A DNA stretch of 64,000 nt from NCBI GenBank assembly GCA_047967505.1, contig CM106538.1. The stretch is one strand, 5' to 3'. This document shows positions 1 to 13,400 of the stretch, piece by piece. Each line of letters opens with the position of its first letter. The stretch's first letter is position 1. Under the pieces are notes generated by a model. The model worked only from the letters and a program-made list of their open reading frames with translations, ran no database searches and was not told the DNA's origin. Position numbers and translations under genes: made by a program. Source of the stretch: Dipteris shenzhenensis (lineage: Eukaryota; Polypodiophyta; Polypodiopsida; Gleicheniales).

Positions 1-989
1 CATTCGATCATCTCCATCTCAAAAATGCTGCCCATGATGGTCACACCACCTACAAATGCTTGAAATGCACACATACAATTTCACACGACTATGATTGAAA
101 ACCCCAGATATGAATCCACTACATGCATGTGCCGTTTTATAGCGAAGTCATGATGAACAAAAACTAGGAATAGCATATGCTTTAACAACTCATGCTTCTA
201 GTCCTTCTCCAATCAACTTAAGTCCCTTGTCTCTACGCAATTCACAACAAACCACATGAAAGCAAACAGCACACACTCCTACATTCACTGGAAGGCCCTT
301 TTCCTTTACCCTTTGAAACTGACATGCAAGTTCCATGGCCGAATCTGTTGGGTTCCAAAAAACACCACTCGAATAGCAACCTCACAAAAGCAGGACGCCA
401 ACCCAACAATGCAAGAATGAGTCCTAGCCGAAAAACCCGCACTCCAAAAAGTACCAATTGCTAAAGAATAAGTCTTGGCCCAAAGACCCACACTCCATAA
501 GCTAGCAAGCACATCGCCCACCTTCAACTACTTGGCTCTACCTCTATACACTACAAAACCATAGGAGAGGTAAGGAGGTGTAGGATTACACATAGCCCTG
601 CCTCCCCCACCATGTTTTTAAACAATTGCATGAAGGAGTGCATTTCGGCTGCAAGAGGGATGAGAGAGGTAGAGAGGGGGTACGAAGGTAGAGGGGAGAG
701 AGGGAGCCAGAGAGGGGTAAGAGGGCCAATGGTAGAAAGGGAGATGCAGAAAGGGTAGGGAGGTGGCACCACCTCCAAACACTACTCTCTACAACAACCA
801 CTAACCCTAAACTCTTTGATATCCCTAACCAACCCATTAACTTGACCACTAATGAGTGTCCCCACTAACCTAGTCAAATTGACCAACTACTCATAAATGA
901 CAATTTTCCAAACCCACCTCCCAAATATCCACCCCTTTCCTATGACCCTTTAAAGGGTGAAAAAACAAGATGGATTCCATTCAAATAGC
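1..989. other. No gene recognised
   Basis: Open frames here are short and look random. No domain, RNA gene or repeat was recognised in this stretch. It adjoins the endonuclease end of the Helentron-like relic. Confidence 0.4.
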
Positions 990-1545
990 CTACCCAAAGC
1001 CTACTAAATTCCATTGAATTAAAGTGTATGTGAGGGAGTGATCTGACCAGTAAATGTAATTTGTTCCTGTCTGTTGTTTGAATTTGTTTGCGGATGTCCA
1101 AATGTGATCTAGCAATGATCCATATATTGTTGTTGGTGTTTGTATTAGTTGATTGAAATTTTTAGATTCCATGAATGATGTAAATGTGGATATGCTTGTC
1201 GTGCGAATATTGAGGTCTATATTAAAGTCTCTGAGCACCTATGTGTTGATGTTTCATGGAAGTGTTGAAATTGTGGTTGCGATTGCTCTTGTAAATGAGA
1301 GCTTCCTTTGTTTTTGGATGTTTGTAAATGTTGAGAATAGCCGGTGGGTCTTCATTGTTGTGCTCATGGATCATCAATAACATCTCTTTTCCATTTTCAT
1401 TGTGCTTTTCAGTGTGCAAGAGCCTATGTTCTTTTTTGTAATATGTTGCAATTCCATCACTTCCATCTCCACATGTGATATTGAATCCGGGGAGTTTTGT
1501 TTGGGTTGTTTTCATGTGTTTCCTACACGCAGAGGAATGTTGCAA
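990..1545 (-). pseudogene. Endonuclease (EEP-fold) domain remnant of the Helentron-like element
   Basis: Two overlapping minus-strand frames (1222-1545 and 990-1238) together look like an apurinic-type endonuclease. The first contains GSDGIATYYKK and PPAILNIYKHPKTKEALI, resembling the early strands of the fold. The second contains RDFNIDL (the usual GDFN catalytic motif with G changed to R), then GSLLDHIWTS and YWSDHS, which match the family's late LDHI and SDH motifs. A frameshift separates the halves. A LINE endonuclease is the alternative reading, but the upstream helicase motif VI and Rep pieces and the lack of any reverse transcriptase favour a Helentron. Confidence 0.65.
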
Positions 1546-1982
1546 CCAAGATGCTTTTGCATTGTTTGATGTCCTCCTTGCACATGGTGAAGGACCTTGT
1601 GTTTAGGGATTTGTGCACTCATTTTTGTCCACTGAGAGGTTGGCTTCTTTTGTTTTCCATATCCATTGTTGTTTAAGCCTTGTGATTTCTTGTAGGACGT
1701 TATTGTCCACCTTAATTTTCCTAGACTCCATGTTGTTAAGCAAGTACAAATTAGCTGGGTCTTTGATTCGAGAGAGTGTTGTGTACACGAGTCCATGTGT
1801 TTTTATATTTGAGCTTGATGTATTGTTCTTGCTACAGTAGGTTGCAATAAATGTACTCATCTTTTGTTAAGCCTACCTTAGCCAAGAAACTCTAGAAATC
1901 TAAACTCATATTGGAAGTTTCTTCCAAGGCCCTTTCAATGTTTTTGTCTTTTCCTTTAAGGATGTCATTATTAGAGCAAGTT

Positions 1983-2477
1983 CTAGTAAGACAGAATGAT
2001 CATTGTTTTGCATAGTGGGGATCTTGGGAATTCGAGCCTACAACATTTTCTTTGCCTCATGCAAGTTTTTTTGTATTTGTGTCTGGAGTTCAGTGCTTGT
2101 TTGTGTTGCCATTGAGTTGTCTTTTGTAATGTACTTGTCCACGAAGTTGATAATGTTCTGATCAGTAGAGACTCCGTATTGTGGAGCATTTTCTATCCAC
2201 AATAGGCCATGATCATGTTGGCTACCATGGTTTTGAAACTTGGTTATGAAGAAATAGTCACATAGTTTGCCAACAATTGTGTGGTCGCTTTTAGCAACCT
2301 TTTCATAGCTTGGAACCTGTTCACATAGTACCTTGCTATGGTAACTGGATCTGATCTAATCAAATCTCTCACTGATCTTTCACTTTGTCGTCCCTCTGTG
2401 CATTGGATTGTGTTGTCAAGTTCCTGTAGGCATGTTGTCAGTGGTTCCCAAAGTCTCTCAACACAAGAAAAGGTCAT
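1983..2477 (-). pseudogene. Helitron Rep (rolling-circle initiator) domain remnant
   Basis: Frame 2244-2477 carries the Helitron N-terminal signature DLIRSDPVTIARYYVNRFQA. After a frameshift, 1983-2189 and the adjoining sequence read NHGSQHDHGLLWIENAPQYG, followed by NIINFVDKYITKDNSMATQ. In intact Rep proteins these correspond to the metal-binding HxH segment and the downstream FVDKYI block. The enzyme would nick and rejoin DNA in rolling-circle transposition. The tyrosine catalytic block is not clearly preserved. Inactive because of in-frame stops. Confidence 0.68.
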
Positions 2478-3717
2478 AAAGAGTGTAGGTCATCCCAATT
2501 GTCAAATCATTGCAAACAAGTTTTTCTTTAGCTTGTACTTATAATCTAAGGATGTGCACAAGCATGTAAAGTCTTAATACCCTATATGTGATTGTAGCCG
2601 TTTTTCGATGTTCGTGTCTAAGGCTATGTCTCTTGCTTTGAGTGTTTCACCTCGCAGTTGTCCTTTTCTCAATCGACATCATCCTTGTTCTTTGACCCAC
2701 ATCAAAGAAAGAACTTGGCTGACAAGAAATTTCACTGTCTTAAAGAACAGGTTCTCTATAGAGTATATGAAGCGACGATCCTTCGTTTGTAAGCTTTCAT
2801 CGAGCTATTTCTTGGTAACTTGTTTGTGCAGGAATATTGTATTCTCTTTGTTGTCCATAAAACAAGGTAGGAAATGCTACCTCTTTAGAGTATTTGTCTT
2901 TGAAGATACTTAGTGGGGAGAAGCGATATATATACCATGCACCAACATATTTGCATATACTTCCTCCTCATCAACGATATTGTTGGTGTTGATTCTTGAT
3001 TTTTCGTGTTCTTTCATGTACTCTTGCAAGTTAAGTATATGATTGACCCACTGTGGATTCAGTTTGACATTGTTTTCTTTGTACAATTTTGTTTCGAGTA
3101 GTTCTTTCAAAGCATGGATAGTTAATGTTGGATGGACAATTCCAGTCATGTAGTTGTGCGTATACTCTAGCTTCCTTCTTATTGTGACTATCACTGTTGA
3201 GTCATCTGTAAGGAACCTCGGTTGTACTCTCTATGCTCTATCAACATTGGCAAGAATATTAATGACGCTTCCACACAAATCATACTGTCCATCGTTTAAC
3301 AACTCTCTTATTTGAGCAAATGGATTTCGTATTGCAACCAAACTGGCCTCAACCTCATTTAGCTTGGATGTGTATGTTGTTTTGTTTAGTAGTTGCATCC
3401 ATGATTAACAAAAAAGCAACATCTTATTGCGTTTTAGCTGTGTTGCGCATAGTACATCATTTTCTTTTGGAGAGATCATTATATTGGTTAAACAATGAGT
3501 TTTACTCCACCAAGAAAGCGAAACCATCATTTAGTCTTAGCAATTGCCGTTTGAACATAAGTGACCCACAGCAAAGGCATGGGAAGCAAGGGATGTCATG
3601 AATTGTTTTTTCATACTCATCTTCAAACCAACAGTTGCGTCTTTCTCTAGCGTACTTAGGTTTTGGCACTAGTGGTGCATTAATCGAATTGTTGTTGTCA
3701 AAAGCCGCACGGTTGTT

Positions 3718-3917
3718 GGCTACTATAAGGGATTTGCGAATTCTATACACTTTTCTCTCTATAACCTTCATGCAGTATCACTCGTGCTGATATTGATAGT
3801 GATATAGTAGTGCTATTGGCTACTATAAGGGATTTGCAAATTCTATACACTTTTCTCTCTATAGCCTTCATGCAGTATCACTCGTGCTGAAATTGATGCT
3901 GATATAGTAGTGCTACT
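3718..3917. repeat. 100-bp tandem duplication
   Basis: Two adjacent copies (3718-3817 and 3818-3917) begin with GGCTACTATAAGGGATTTGC and differ at only a few positions. They lie at the N-terminal edge of the Helentron-like Rep relic. Confidence 0.9.
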
Positions 3918-6900
3918 TGTGTAGCGAGCAAGGAGGCGTGACTTGTGACTAGGCGACAAGGATCTTCCTCATGAGCATTTGTCCATGTGGTGTAGACTCG
4001 CAAGACCTGATTCCATGCTAGAGGAACGATTATCTACTAGGTATAAGTCTGTTGATTGACTAGGATGTCATCATTTAGCACGTTTGGATTTCTTTATTAG
4101 AAACAGTGTTGATAATGCTTTCCCGTCGTAATTTAATACCTTGGAGGAAGCATCAAATGTTGTTGAGAAAATTTTAAGAATATGGAACAACAACAACTTT
4201 AAATTAACTAACTTTCAAGCAATTGAACAACATTTCCAACAGGCAACGGTTGATTGCTATGATAATCTGCTGACAACTTATACCATGAAGATGCTTGACC
4301 GTGCTCATTGCAGACACTCACGTAAAGTAGTTCAAACAGCCGATCAAGTCAATACTCAGCAAAGAAAATGATACGATGAAGCATGTTTGTATTGAAGGGG
4401 TGGTTCTTCTTAAACTCACTTAGTTTGAAAACATCATATTTGTGCAAGTGTGTTTTTGAAGTCCATGTGGTCTAAGTTTTGAATGTGCAAGTACAATGGC
4501 AATGTGTGATGAAAGATAAGATATGACCAGATTTACGAAGAGATCATGTTCTGATTTTCCTCAAAGCACAGAACAATTTCCTCCAATGTGGATAGCTTGA
4601 CTGAGAACAAAATTTCATGATACACCCCAAAAAACACTGGACCCAGCAAATAGAAAAGTAGAATGGCGCAACCATTTCTTTAAAAAACCTCAGTAAGGGA
4701 CCTACTATGAAACTCCGTATTACCACATTACTAAAACTAAAACCACAAAGGCACACATACTGTTCCCATAGACACTAACCACTACATATGGAAACGTGTT
4801 CAAAAGAAAATATAAAACAACATACCCTCCATATTGTTCGTGGGAAAGTTTGATTGCTGCTCGACTTCCTTCGCAGTACTTAGGAGAGACAAACCTGTCA
4901 AAAAAAAAAGTAAACCATGTTCAAAATGTAACACCATTGAAGCAAGAAGGAACAACACGTAACTTTTGGAGACAATTCAGTAGAAGTACCCTTGAATACA
5001 CTGCCACCCTCATCAGAATAAATGCCTATATCATCGATATGCGCTTTTTCCTTCATCAAGGAACCCTTCTCCACTGGTTTCTTGAGATATGCTGGGGTCC
5101 CTCAATAAAAGACCATGAAAGAGGACTGTATCTTAAACATACTACGAGACAAATTCAGAAACTACAGTCTGCGAATGAATGCAGCATCAGTTCCTTGTCT
5201 ACACACCTATGTTGTAATCAGTAATAAAAAAAGGACAGCATCGCTACATGGCAAATTAATTACAGCACATTGTTGCTACGGAGCAAGGGTGGCCTCCAAG
5301 AAACATTGTCAGAGAAACTGTATTTCAAAAAGAGTTTCAAAACAAAGAGAACATGCATAAAAGGTGCAGCTGAAATGAAAAAAAATTCGGCAAGCAATTG
5401 CATTGTAACGACAAGTTGCTGCAGTTTCCTCTCACCTTTCCTAGAAGGAGTGCATGAAGAGAACAGAAGACACAATGCCTCGACGATTATAAGAGCGAGG
5501 CAAATAAATCAGCACAACACATAGCCCACTCACAAAGCACGGAAAACAGATTCAAGAACAGTGTCAACTAAATATGCTCAAATATTGAAGGCAATGTACC
5601 TTACAAATACTGTAGTCTAGTGAGAACCCATGCAAGGAACCCACATTAGAATGTGAGCGAGCTCATAATAATAAAATTGTTGATTTAGCAAAGGAAATGT
5701 AATCCGGAAACCAATCAATCACTTACTACAGTTCTAATCAACCACACGAATACATGATATAATAACAAAAATTTACTGCAATAAATTAGCAGCACAAACT
5801 TAAACATACACACAATGATTCACATGAGCTCGAAGTAGCAGTGCCATGTGATGTATATTTCTCTGTTGTAGCATCGTCAAAAACGATTAATTTGTTTAAC
5901 AACTAGCCTTAAGCTCGTTTCGAAAGCAGCAACCAATGCTCTTGAGTTGGATTCTAGCATATGCAAAGGAGGCTCCCTCACGCACCTGTCGATAGACCTG
6001 ACTGCATAATTCACTTCACTTCTTCCCTGAAGAGTTCCTACTTGCTACACTTATGCATACATCTCCATTAGATGAACAGTGAAGACAAATTGAACCATGT
6101 ATGCATATGGTATTATAACTACAATTGCATTACTACACAGTTCTAGAAGTTGTATTCCCTTCTACATTTGTTGTGTGGTGATAATGCTGAAATGCGGTGC
6201 AAAATATGGTGGTAGAACATTGAGTGGTCGGACACTAATCATGATTTCCTGGATTTGGAAGGCCAAACAGCTCATCCTGTTGCAATCACATTGTGCATGA
6301 GAGCTACCTAATAACATTCCTCTCATTTTCTGAAGATGACAACTGTAGCTTATATGTAGGTCTTGTGAAAAGGACCTACTACATGAGATTTCTAAGCTTT
6401 CGAGTGGATAACAAAAGGAACTAGCTGATATGGCTAAAGGCTAATGTAAACGATGCCTTCTCACACATGCTATCACAACACAGTCAGTCATTGCATGTAC
6501 TATACATGCAACAATACATACTAAGCCTCCAAATTGAGGAAAAAAATCATGCAAAGAAAAGACAATTGCCCTCCAATAGAGCATTGGTTGCTGCTCTACT
6601 AATCTACAAATACAAGGTAAAAGGAATCCAAAATTTTCTACACATGGCAATCGCATTACAAAGGTCTTCCACAACTAACCAACAACGTAGATTTTTCCAA
6701 AATGTAGAACACCATAACATCCACCAGTATAATTAATGGGACGACACTAAGGACTATTGTTCACCTTTAATGGACAAAATTAGATGATTAAGGATGTGGC
6801 CAACGAACATAGATTTTTTAAAAGGAGCTACGAAAGCAAGGTTGGAGGATTTTAGCAATAAATCTTAGCATTAACTAAGAACACTTCCATAAATATTGAA

Positions 6901-7300
6901 GCATATCAAAAGAAAATAGTTCTAGCCCCCAAATCAGCTCCCTGCTACTACTGCTCATGACTGCTTCTAGGCACGAGCAAGGAGATCATGAAGAATTGGT
7001 CTCCACATTTCCAGGGGACAGCTTAGTCAAAACTCCTACTTCAAAGATTAATAAGAAGTACCTATTTTTGATGGGGATGGATGATAGAAGTAAAATGCAT
7101 GTACTGATACCCCACAAAATAACAAAACAATTAACACTAATGACAAAAAGGCAGTCTCATGAGGCATGAGTATGGCAAAAACACTAGTGTAATGAAGCAC
7201 ACCCTGCTCATTCATAAAAACATGTTTGATATATGCTCAACGTTAATCGCCTACTTCATTATATACAATCAATAGTATAAGTAACAACGATCTATGGTCT
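3918..7300. other. No gene recognised
   Basis: AT-rich sequence with short open frames on both strands. None resembles a known protein family, and no RNA gene or long repeat was seen. Confidence 0.4.
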
Positions 7301-7703
7301 TCAAGTACAAACGCAGCGACAACTGAGGAATAAAGATTCACCGTTGGACTGCGAATTGCTATCACAAGATTTGCCCTCCATATAGTTGCCAAACTTCCTC
7401 TCGAAGTCTAGCACAAGTAAACCATAAGTACCACAAATGAGGAACACAAAAAGGAAGCGCAAGAAACAAATTGAAGGAAGGGAAGGGGATAAAAAATCAG
7501 CAACCTCTCCCAAACGTGGTGCTATCAGTGATTGTCCACCTGCATGATTGTCCCGGATTATGAAGCTACCGCCAAAGAACTTCGGCCTGCTTTCGTAGGA
7601 CCAACAAGTGAAATCTCATCCCCGGACGATATTACCATTCACAAAGATCCCATTCAGTGAATGATTCCATTGCTGATTGTCGGAAAATAGAAGATCACAA
7701 GGT

Positions 7704-8027
7704 TCAGCTTGTGAATTTTTGCCTCACGCCGATGGATATGTGCAGAGATGTGATACGCAAAGGCACGGGCTCGCAACGCAAGGCATAGGCAACAGACATG
7801 GGATCGAGGAATGGCCGCCCAAGTTTCCCACATAATTTTAGATCGACCTGCTGTGAGGGCTCTGCGCTGAGTCTGACATATCCTTGCTTCTTGCCACGAA
7901 TCCCCCACTGCACACCATCGGATACGTTTACCTTAAGAAATCCGGAGAGATGCGAGGTGCTTACTTTTGTTGTTATTAGCTCCAAATCGCAGAAGGAGTC
8001 CGTTACTTCCACAGTTGTGACCACCAT
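7704..8027 (-). CDS. Hypothetical open frame, possible exon
   Basis: A 107-residue minus-strand frame beginning at an ATG (8025-8027). It stays open for roughly another 60 bp upstream. Composition is protein-like and not low-complexity (for example GKLGRPFLDPMSVAYALRCE), and the local GC is higher than in the flanking sequence. I do not recognise the family. No convincing splice acceptor or partner exon was identified. It may be an exon of an unknown gene, a degraded gene fragment, or chance. Confidence 0.22.
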   Translation of the reverse strand: MVVTTVEVTDSFCDLELITTKVSTSHLSGFLKVNVSDGVQWGIRGKKQGYVRLSAEPSQQVDLKLCGKLGRPFLDPMSVAYALRCEPVPLRITSLHISIGVRQKFTS

Positions 8028-8199
8028 CTCATCTGTGACGCTGATACATTTGAAGCCATCCTCCGTCTCCTCACCACAAAGACATGATCATATTCCTGCC
8101 GCGGTTGCTTCTCAACGTGGCGCTGATGCTGTCTTCGTAAGAAAGATTAAAGCGGAGGTTATGCTATTCTTCCGTAGGATGCCGACGTGATGAAGGTTT

Positions 8200-10454
8200 C
8201 TACAAGCCTCAGCTAGTGGTCTCCATTAGTTCGAACAGTAACGAGGGATATATTTGTGCAAGCCGTTCGTTCTTAAGACCATGGACACTCCTGTCCTAAG
8301 GTGTTGAAGCATGTTTACACATATTGAAAGGAAGAGCCGCACTCCAAATTTTTTGCAGCGACCAATCCGCTACTTTAGACACTACTCTTTCATCCAAAAA
8401 GCACAAAATTCCCAGGTCAATGCGTGCTTAGAATTGGCCAACTGCTGTAGCCCAATCTTTTCATTAATAGATTGTGCAATTTGGTCAAACTTAGCCCCAG
8501 CGCTTCTCCTTCTCAGACGAGTCTCTGTACGACTAATCACAATTGAAACACGGCTGAGACGGATTCGTAAGCGTTGAGCTTAGAGAACCTTTGAAAAATG
8601 CTTAGGTGGCGGTTGAGGAGAGCCAGAGTATCAGCGAAGACTCCTAGGCATCTAGAAGGAGTCTGAGGTTAGCATGTCAAACCGAACCCTTGACAACTAT
8701 GAACAAACGAACGCTCTCTACTCAATACAAAAAATTGAGCAATTCCAAGCTGGGTGCGCACATATGCAATTCGCTATGCTGAATTGCTACGCCCCCTCGC
8801 CCTTGGCTAGCCAACAACTGAGCTATTCAAAAGCAATCTAGTTCGCTTTCTAGAATCTTCGTGAACACTACAACCTAGGATTGCACTCAACCATGGTTTT
8901 GTTGATTTCTATAAAAGCTCCTATTGTCCGTATTGGCCTGGAAACGAAGTTGTAGAATTATGAGGAAGCTAGGATCGAAAATTTGAGGGCTCAAGAGCTT
9001 CAAATATGTCAGGAGGGGAAGGGATAAACTAGAAACACATGTTTCTCTATGCTTGATGCCTGTTTCTTTGCTTGTTCCTAGTCCCTGGTCCTTATATCCA
9101 TTGCCTTGATCCGCATTTGCCCCTCCAAGAATCCCAAATTGTGCTCTTTTGAGGTGGACAATCATTTGCAAATCATTCTTATTGGACTTCGAGGACGATA
9201 TGCATGATGCCCTTTGTGGAACGATCTTACCCCCACCGATGAGGAGGATGACCAGGGCAAGGACCTTGGCTATGAATTCGACGAAAATGGTGCAGATGAT
9301 TCACAATCTAAATTTGTCATGGCTAGGTACATCGTTTTTGTACTCATCTCAGTGTTGTTTAATATTGTTTTCCCTAGAATCGGTGCCATGTAGTTCAGGT
9401 CAGATAGTCAACACTTTTTGTCTTTTGAAAATTTGATTAAGAAACCAATCCCACAACAATAACAACCTTTACTTACTACATGCCTCGTGACAGGACTCTC
9501 GGTGAGGACGTAGCCTTCACTTACTATATGCCTCATGACAGGACTCTCGATGAGGATGTAGCACATTGAGTCAGGGATGAGGCGTTGAACACAAGTGGGA
9601 AACCAAATGGAAAATCTCGAGGATGACAAAACCCATAATCGCAGAAGATGTAACGAAAGCCCTCGATGGAATGGAACCTCCGGTGTTTCATAGAATCACG
9701 AGTAGAATTCAATGTGCAAAACCTTGGCATAATTCATCATAAAACAGAGAAGTGCTGTGGGAGGAGTGGTATTGAGGCCGTTGGTGACAAGCAAGGTGTG
9801 GTGCCCATCATGGGAATGCAGTCGATCAATGAAAAGGGTGGTGGAGCTGCGAAGAGGAGGAGCAAGATTCTTAGGTGGGGTTAAGCAAAGAGAGAGAGAG
9901 AGAGAGGGTCAAATCGAAAAGCAATCCACACCCAAAATTCAAGGAGAATATAGACCATTAGATCTTTTTCAAGATCAACATCTAAGAGGACACTTGTTTT
10001 AATGAGAGCTCAAGAAAGACAAAACATCCCTCTGCCGTAATGATAAATGTTCTTGCATTTGCAAATTGCAACACTTAATACACATGGGACTAAAACTAGC
10101 AAATCCAAAAGGGACACAAGCTTGATTGCCATGAGGATTGTCACGTATCTCGTGGAAGGCGATCGATCATCTCCGAGGAGATGGTCAAGGTCCAAGATTG
10201 ACCCCTGCGGCCTTCTCTATCGTTTCGCATGAATAGCGTGCCCACTCAGAAGTTTAAGTCTAGCGAACTCCTCCTTTTGACTGTGACTCAATCGAAGAAT
10301 AGAGACTTTAGTGTCCAGTGACAGTTCACCCCTCACACCTGTGCTTTCATAAGGTTCTCAGACTTATTGTATTTCGATCCTACTGGTTCGACTCGGCCTT
10401 AGATGTTGTAGCTGCACAAGTGAGGCACATCTGTGCCTTCAGAAGGTTTTTGAT
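8200..10454. other. No gene recognised; upstream flank of TrpD gene
   Basis: Apart from a 48-bp tandem duplication near 9.5 kb and a short (GA)n run at about 9,889-9,906, no feature was recognised. The proximal promoter of the downstream gene should lie at the right-hand end, but no clear TATA box was seen. Confidence 0.4.
9471..9566. repeat. 48-bp tandem duplication
   Basis: Copies at 9471-9518 and 9519-9566 both begin ACTTACTAYATGCCTCRTGA. They differ at a handful of mainly transition positions. Confidence 0.88.
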
Positions 10455-10495
10455 CCTTCTCGCTCCTCTCCTCCTTTGTTGTATCTGCACCCCCG
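10455..10495 (+). promoter_or_regulatory. Pyrimidine-rich leader upstream of TrpD start codon
   Basis: A CT-rich run (TCTCGCTCCTCTCCTCCTTT, about 10,457-10,478) lies just before the start codon. Pyrimidine patches are common near plant transcription starts and in 5' untranslated leaders. The assignment rests only on composition and position. Confidence 0.25.
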
Positions 10496-13400
10496 ATGGC
10501 TTCCACCCTTCTGCTGTCACCCTCTTCAAATGCAGTGGGCTGGCATGAATTTTCCAGTTCTGGGTTTCATGCTGCCAACAAACAACTCCGAAGGGCAAGG
10601 TTCTCTGCCTCTGGAAGGATGAATTTGGTCTCTCTGCATGCCTCTGTCTCTAATCGTAGGCTATATGCAACCAGCGTCACTGCACCATCAGCGCTATCGA
10701 CAATGCCCGAGGTGGGTCCGTGAGAAATTTGTAAACGTGTATCTGTTTTAGAGCAGGGCATGTCTTGAGTTTTTATCTTACTGGGAGCCTGTGAATCGGA
10801 GGAGTTTCAGCTGATTGAAGCACTCTTAAACAAAAGGAATTTGACAGAAAGGGAAACCGAAGTCTCCATGCAAAATTTGTTAGGCAATGGCGATCCAGCA
10901 CAAATCAGTGCCTTTCTGGTGCTCCTCCGAGCGAAGGGCGAAACCTTTGAGGAGGTACGGTTGGCTCTCTTGACCTGCAACATACAAATCGTGACGTGCC
11001 ACAAATAAAATCAAGCGATGTGGTGGATTGTCCAACAGTGAATGTTGTCGTGATATGTCTAATAAACATCAGCAATTTATCCGGAGTATTTGTAAATTCC
11101 TGAGCAACGTCTTAAAAGGGATTTCAAGATACTGGAGATGCTCTTTTACTTGGTTTTGCCTTATTATGATTTATGATGCAGATCAGTGGCCTTGCTCGAG
11201 CCATGATAAGTCAATGCGTGCCAGTCAATGGTGTGGGTGATGCTTTCGATATTGTTGGAACAGGTGGAGATGGGGCCAACACAGTCAATATCTCAACCGC
11301 AGCTTGCATTCTAGCTGCTGCATGTGGTGCTAAAGTAGCTAAGGTATGGTTTATATGTAAGCAGGCTGACGTCTTTCTTTCTGATTTTCAGACAGACTAT
11401 GTGTTGTAGCATGCATGGGAGAGGATGTATTGAACGCTCAAAGTGTTTGACATGAGATCTATGGGACCCAAAAAGAACTTCATGTCCAACCATTCTCCAA
11501 ATCTGAATGGGAGACCAGCACTTCTGAGCTGAAGTATAGAGTATAACTACAAAGGCTACACGTGATGTCCCACAACACGGACCGTGAAAGACATTGTGAT
11601 TGATGAGGATTAACAAACTATGCTTTACTAACAAACTATGGAGTATCTCTTGTTGGCTTACGGTTATCGTGTTGCTGTACACTGGTCAAAGGCTCCTATT
11701 AGCAAATTGAAGGTCTGTAAACTTAGTAAAGGAGTACAAAATTCCATTATCAATGGGTGTGTGTGGAGGGGTTACTAATGTCTTCGAAAGGCCAAAGAAG
11801 CCTATGAGATCAACAAGTAAGACATTATCTGATAAACCCCCTTTTTAGAGAAATTAGAGATCTCCAACATATCCTTAAAGATATTATGCAAACTGAAGCA
11901 GAACACACTTTTTTTTGGGGGGTAAAAGTGAAATGCCATTCAGTAGGAATTTACGTTCATAGCTGCTCCGGAGTGAAGCAGCTATTACTCAAACTTAAAG
12001 TAGTAATGAAAAACTTCTAACTGGCCAAAGGAAGGTCTCCAAGGGAATGTGCATCTTGAAGTGACCGATACAAAGAGGAATGAAAGAAATGATAAACACG
12101 TACTAAAGCTGGCCCGTACAGTCCAGTGTTACGTGCATGATATAAAGACCACAATAACCAATAACGACACCATGAGAAAAAGTGACCATAGTCCGGCATA
12201 GGAGTATATCTGCCAAACAGCCAGAGCTGCCTGCCAAAAGAGATCTTGGGAATCAAGCATGAAGATATCCCCCGAGTCTCAGTCTCCCTCTGATGCGAGC
12301 ATGTGGGACAAACCGAAGAAGCTATACGCCGAGCAGTGAATAAGGAACTACCTAACAGCGCCACAGGAAGAGTCACTGTCGTAATGGTACCTTACTACCA
12401 ATTGAGAGATTTATTAAGGTGCCAAAAATGATTTAATGTTCCTAAATCCATGACACTGGGAGTAATAGCTGATAAGCTTTCTTAGCAGAAAGGTCATCAA
12501 AAGAAAAGGCAGAATATCTAGGAAGGCCCCGGTCAAATTTCCAATCCATCAAAGGATCAGCTGAAATGAGAGGGGGAACAGGCTGAAAGGATGCAACATT
12601 GTGGTGAGGATGCGCCAAATAGGCCGGTGATGCATACCCATACAAAACTGTCTCCTGGCCTGAGGAAAAGAAAGAGTGGCACCTCGGTCATCCACCACAT
12701 CGGCCACCGTAGAAATACCCAAACGATGCAGGAAATATGCCTTACGAGGCTGAAGAAAAGCTAAAGGAGCAATAAATACATGATTCCCATGGATGCTTTG
12801 GAGTCGAAGGGGGTTCCTTGTGTCCGGAGGATGTCCCGACCAGTGTAAATATTGCAGAAGCTGCTGCCAATCATGAATCAGCCTAGTGGAAAAAGGACAA
12901 CCAGGAATGCGACCATGGAAGTGACCAAAGATAACATCAGAGAGTGTAGGAACCCAATGGCCGAATGCATCTGTACGTAGAGAACCAACCATACAAGCAA
13001 GCATAAGGGCCCAAGGCTGCTTTTGCTCTAAAAAGGAGGCCAATAAAACTTGCGTGCCAACATGCAAATGTGAATATTGAGAACATTCAAAGCCGCATGA
13101 ATATAATTGTATTTGAGAAGCTGGAGAGGCCTATGGTCATGTTTGGTATGCCAAAGGCATTCCAATAATCCTAGTAATAAATTTCTGAATATCTGCAGAG
13201 GACCAGCAAATGAGTGGCAGATAAAACTGGACATATGCTATAAGAATGGACTGCACAATTCAAAGACAAACATGCAGCGGCCAAGTTGATAATTTCCAAT
13301 AATCCAGCTTTTGAAAAAGTTTTTGCAAAACTCAAAATCTCTCTTGCGGCAAGGAGATATTGTGGGAAAGGTCACCTCCCCATCTGTAAGCCCCCATATG

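Larger units (their letters stand above)
990..3771 (-). mobile_element. Decayed Helentron-like (Helitron superfamily) element
   Basis: Read on the minus strand, broken frames appear in the order expected of a Rep-helicase-endonuclease protein. First comes a cysteine-containing N-terminal piece with FPCLCCG (about 3,560-3,640). Next is a Rep piece with LIRSDPVTIARYY (about 2,310-2,370), then a HDHGLLWIENAP segment (about 2,170-2,220) corresponding to the Rep His-x-His motif. A helicase motif VI-like HGLVYTTLSRIKDPANLYLL follows (about 1,735-1,795), and finally an exonuclease-endonuclease-phosphatase-like domain ending near 990. Helicase motifs I-V are missing: only about 150-200 bp separate the Rep and motif VI pieces. 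Stops and frameshifts occur throughout, so the element is dead. A C-terminal endonuclease fused to Rep/helicase is known from Helentrons; that assignment is an inference from domain order. Element ends were not found. Confidence 0.72.

Noticed and set aside
990-1240. The endonuclease at 990-1545 as part of a LINE
   Set aside because: No reverse transcriptase is nearby, and Helitron Rep and helicase motif VI pieces precede it in order on the same strand.
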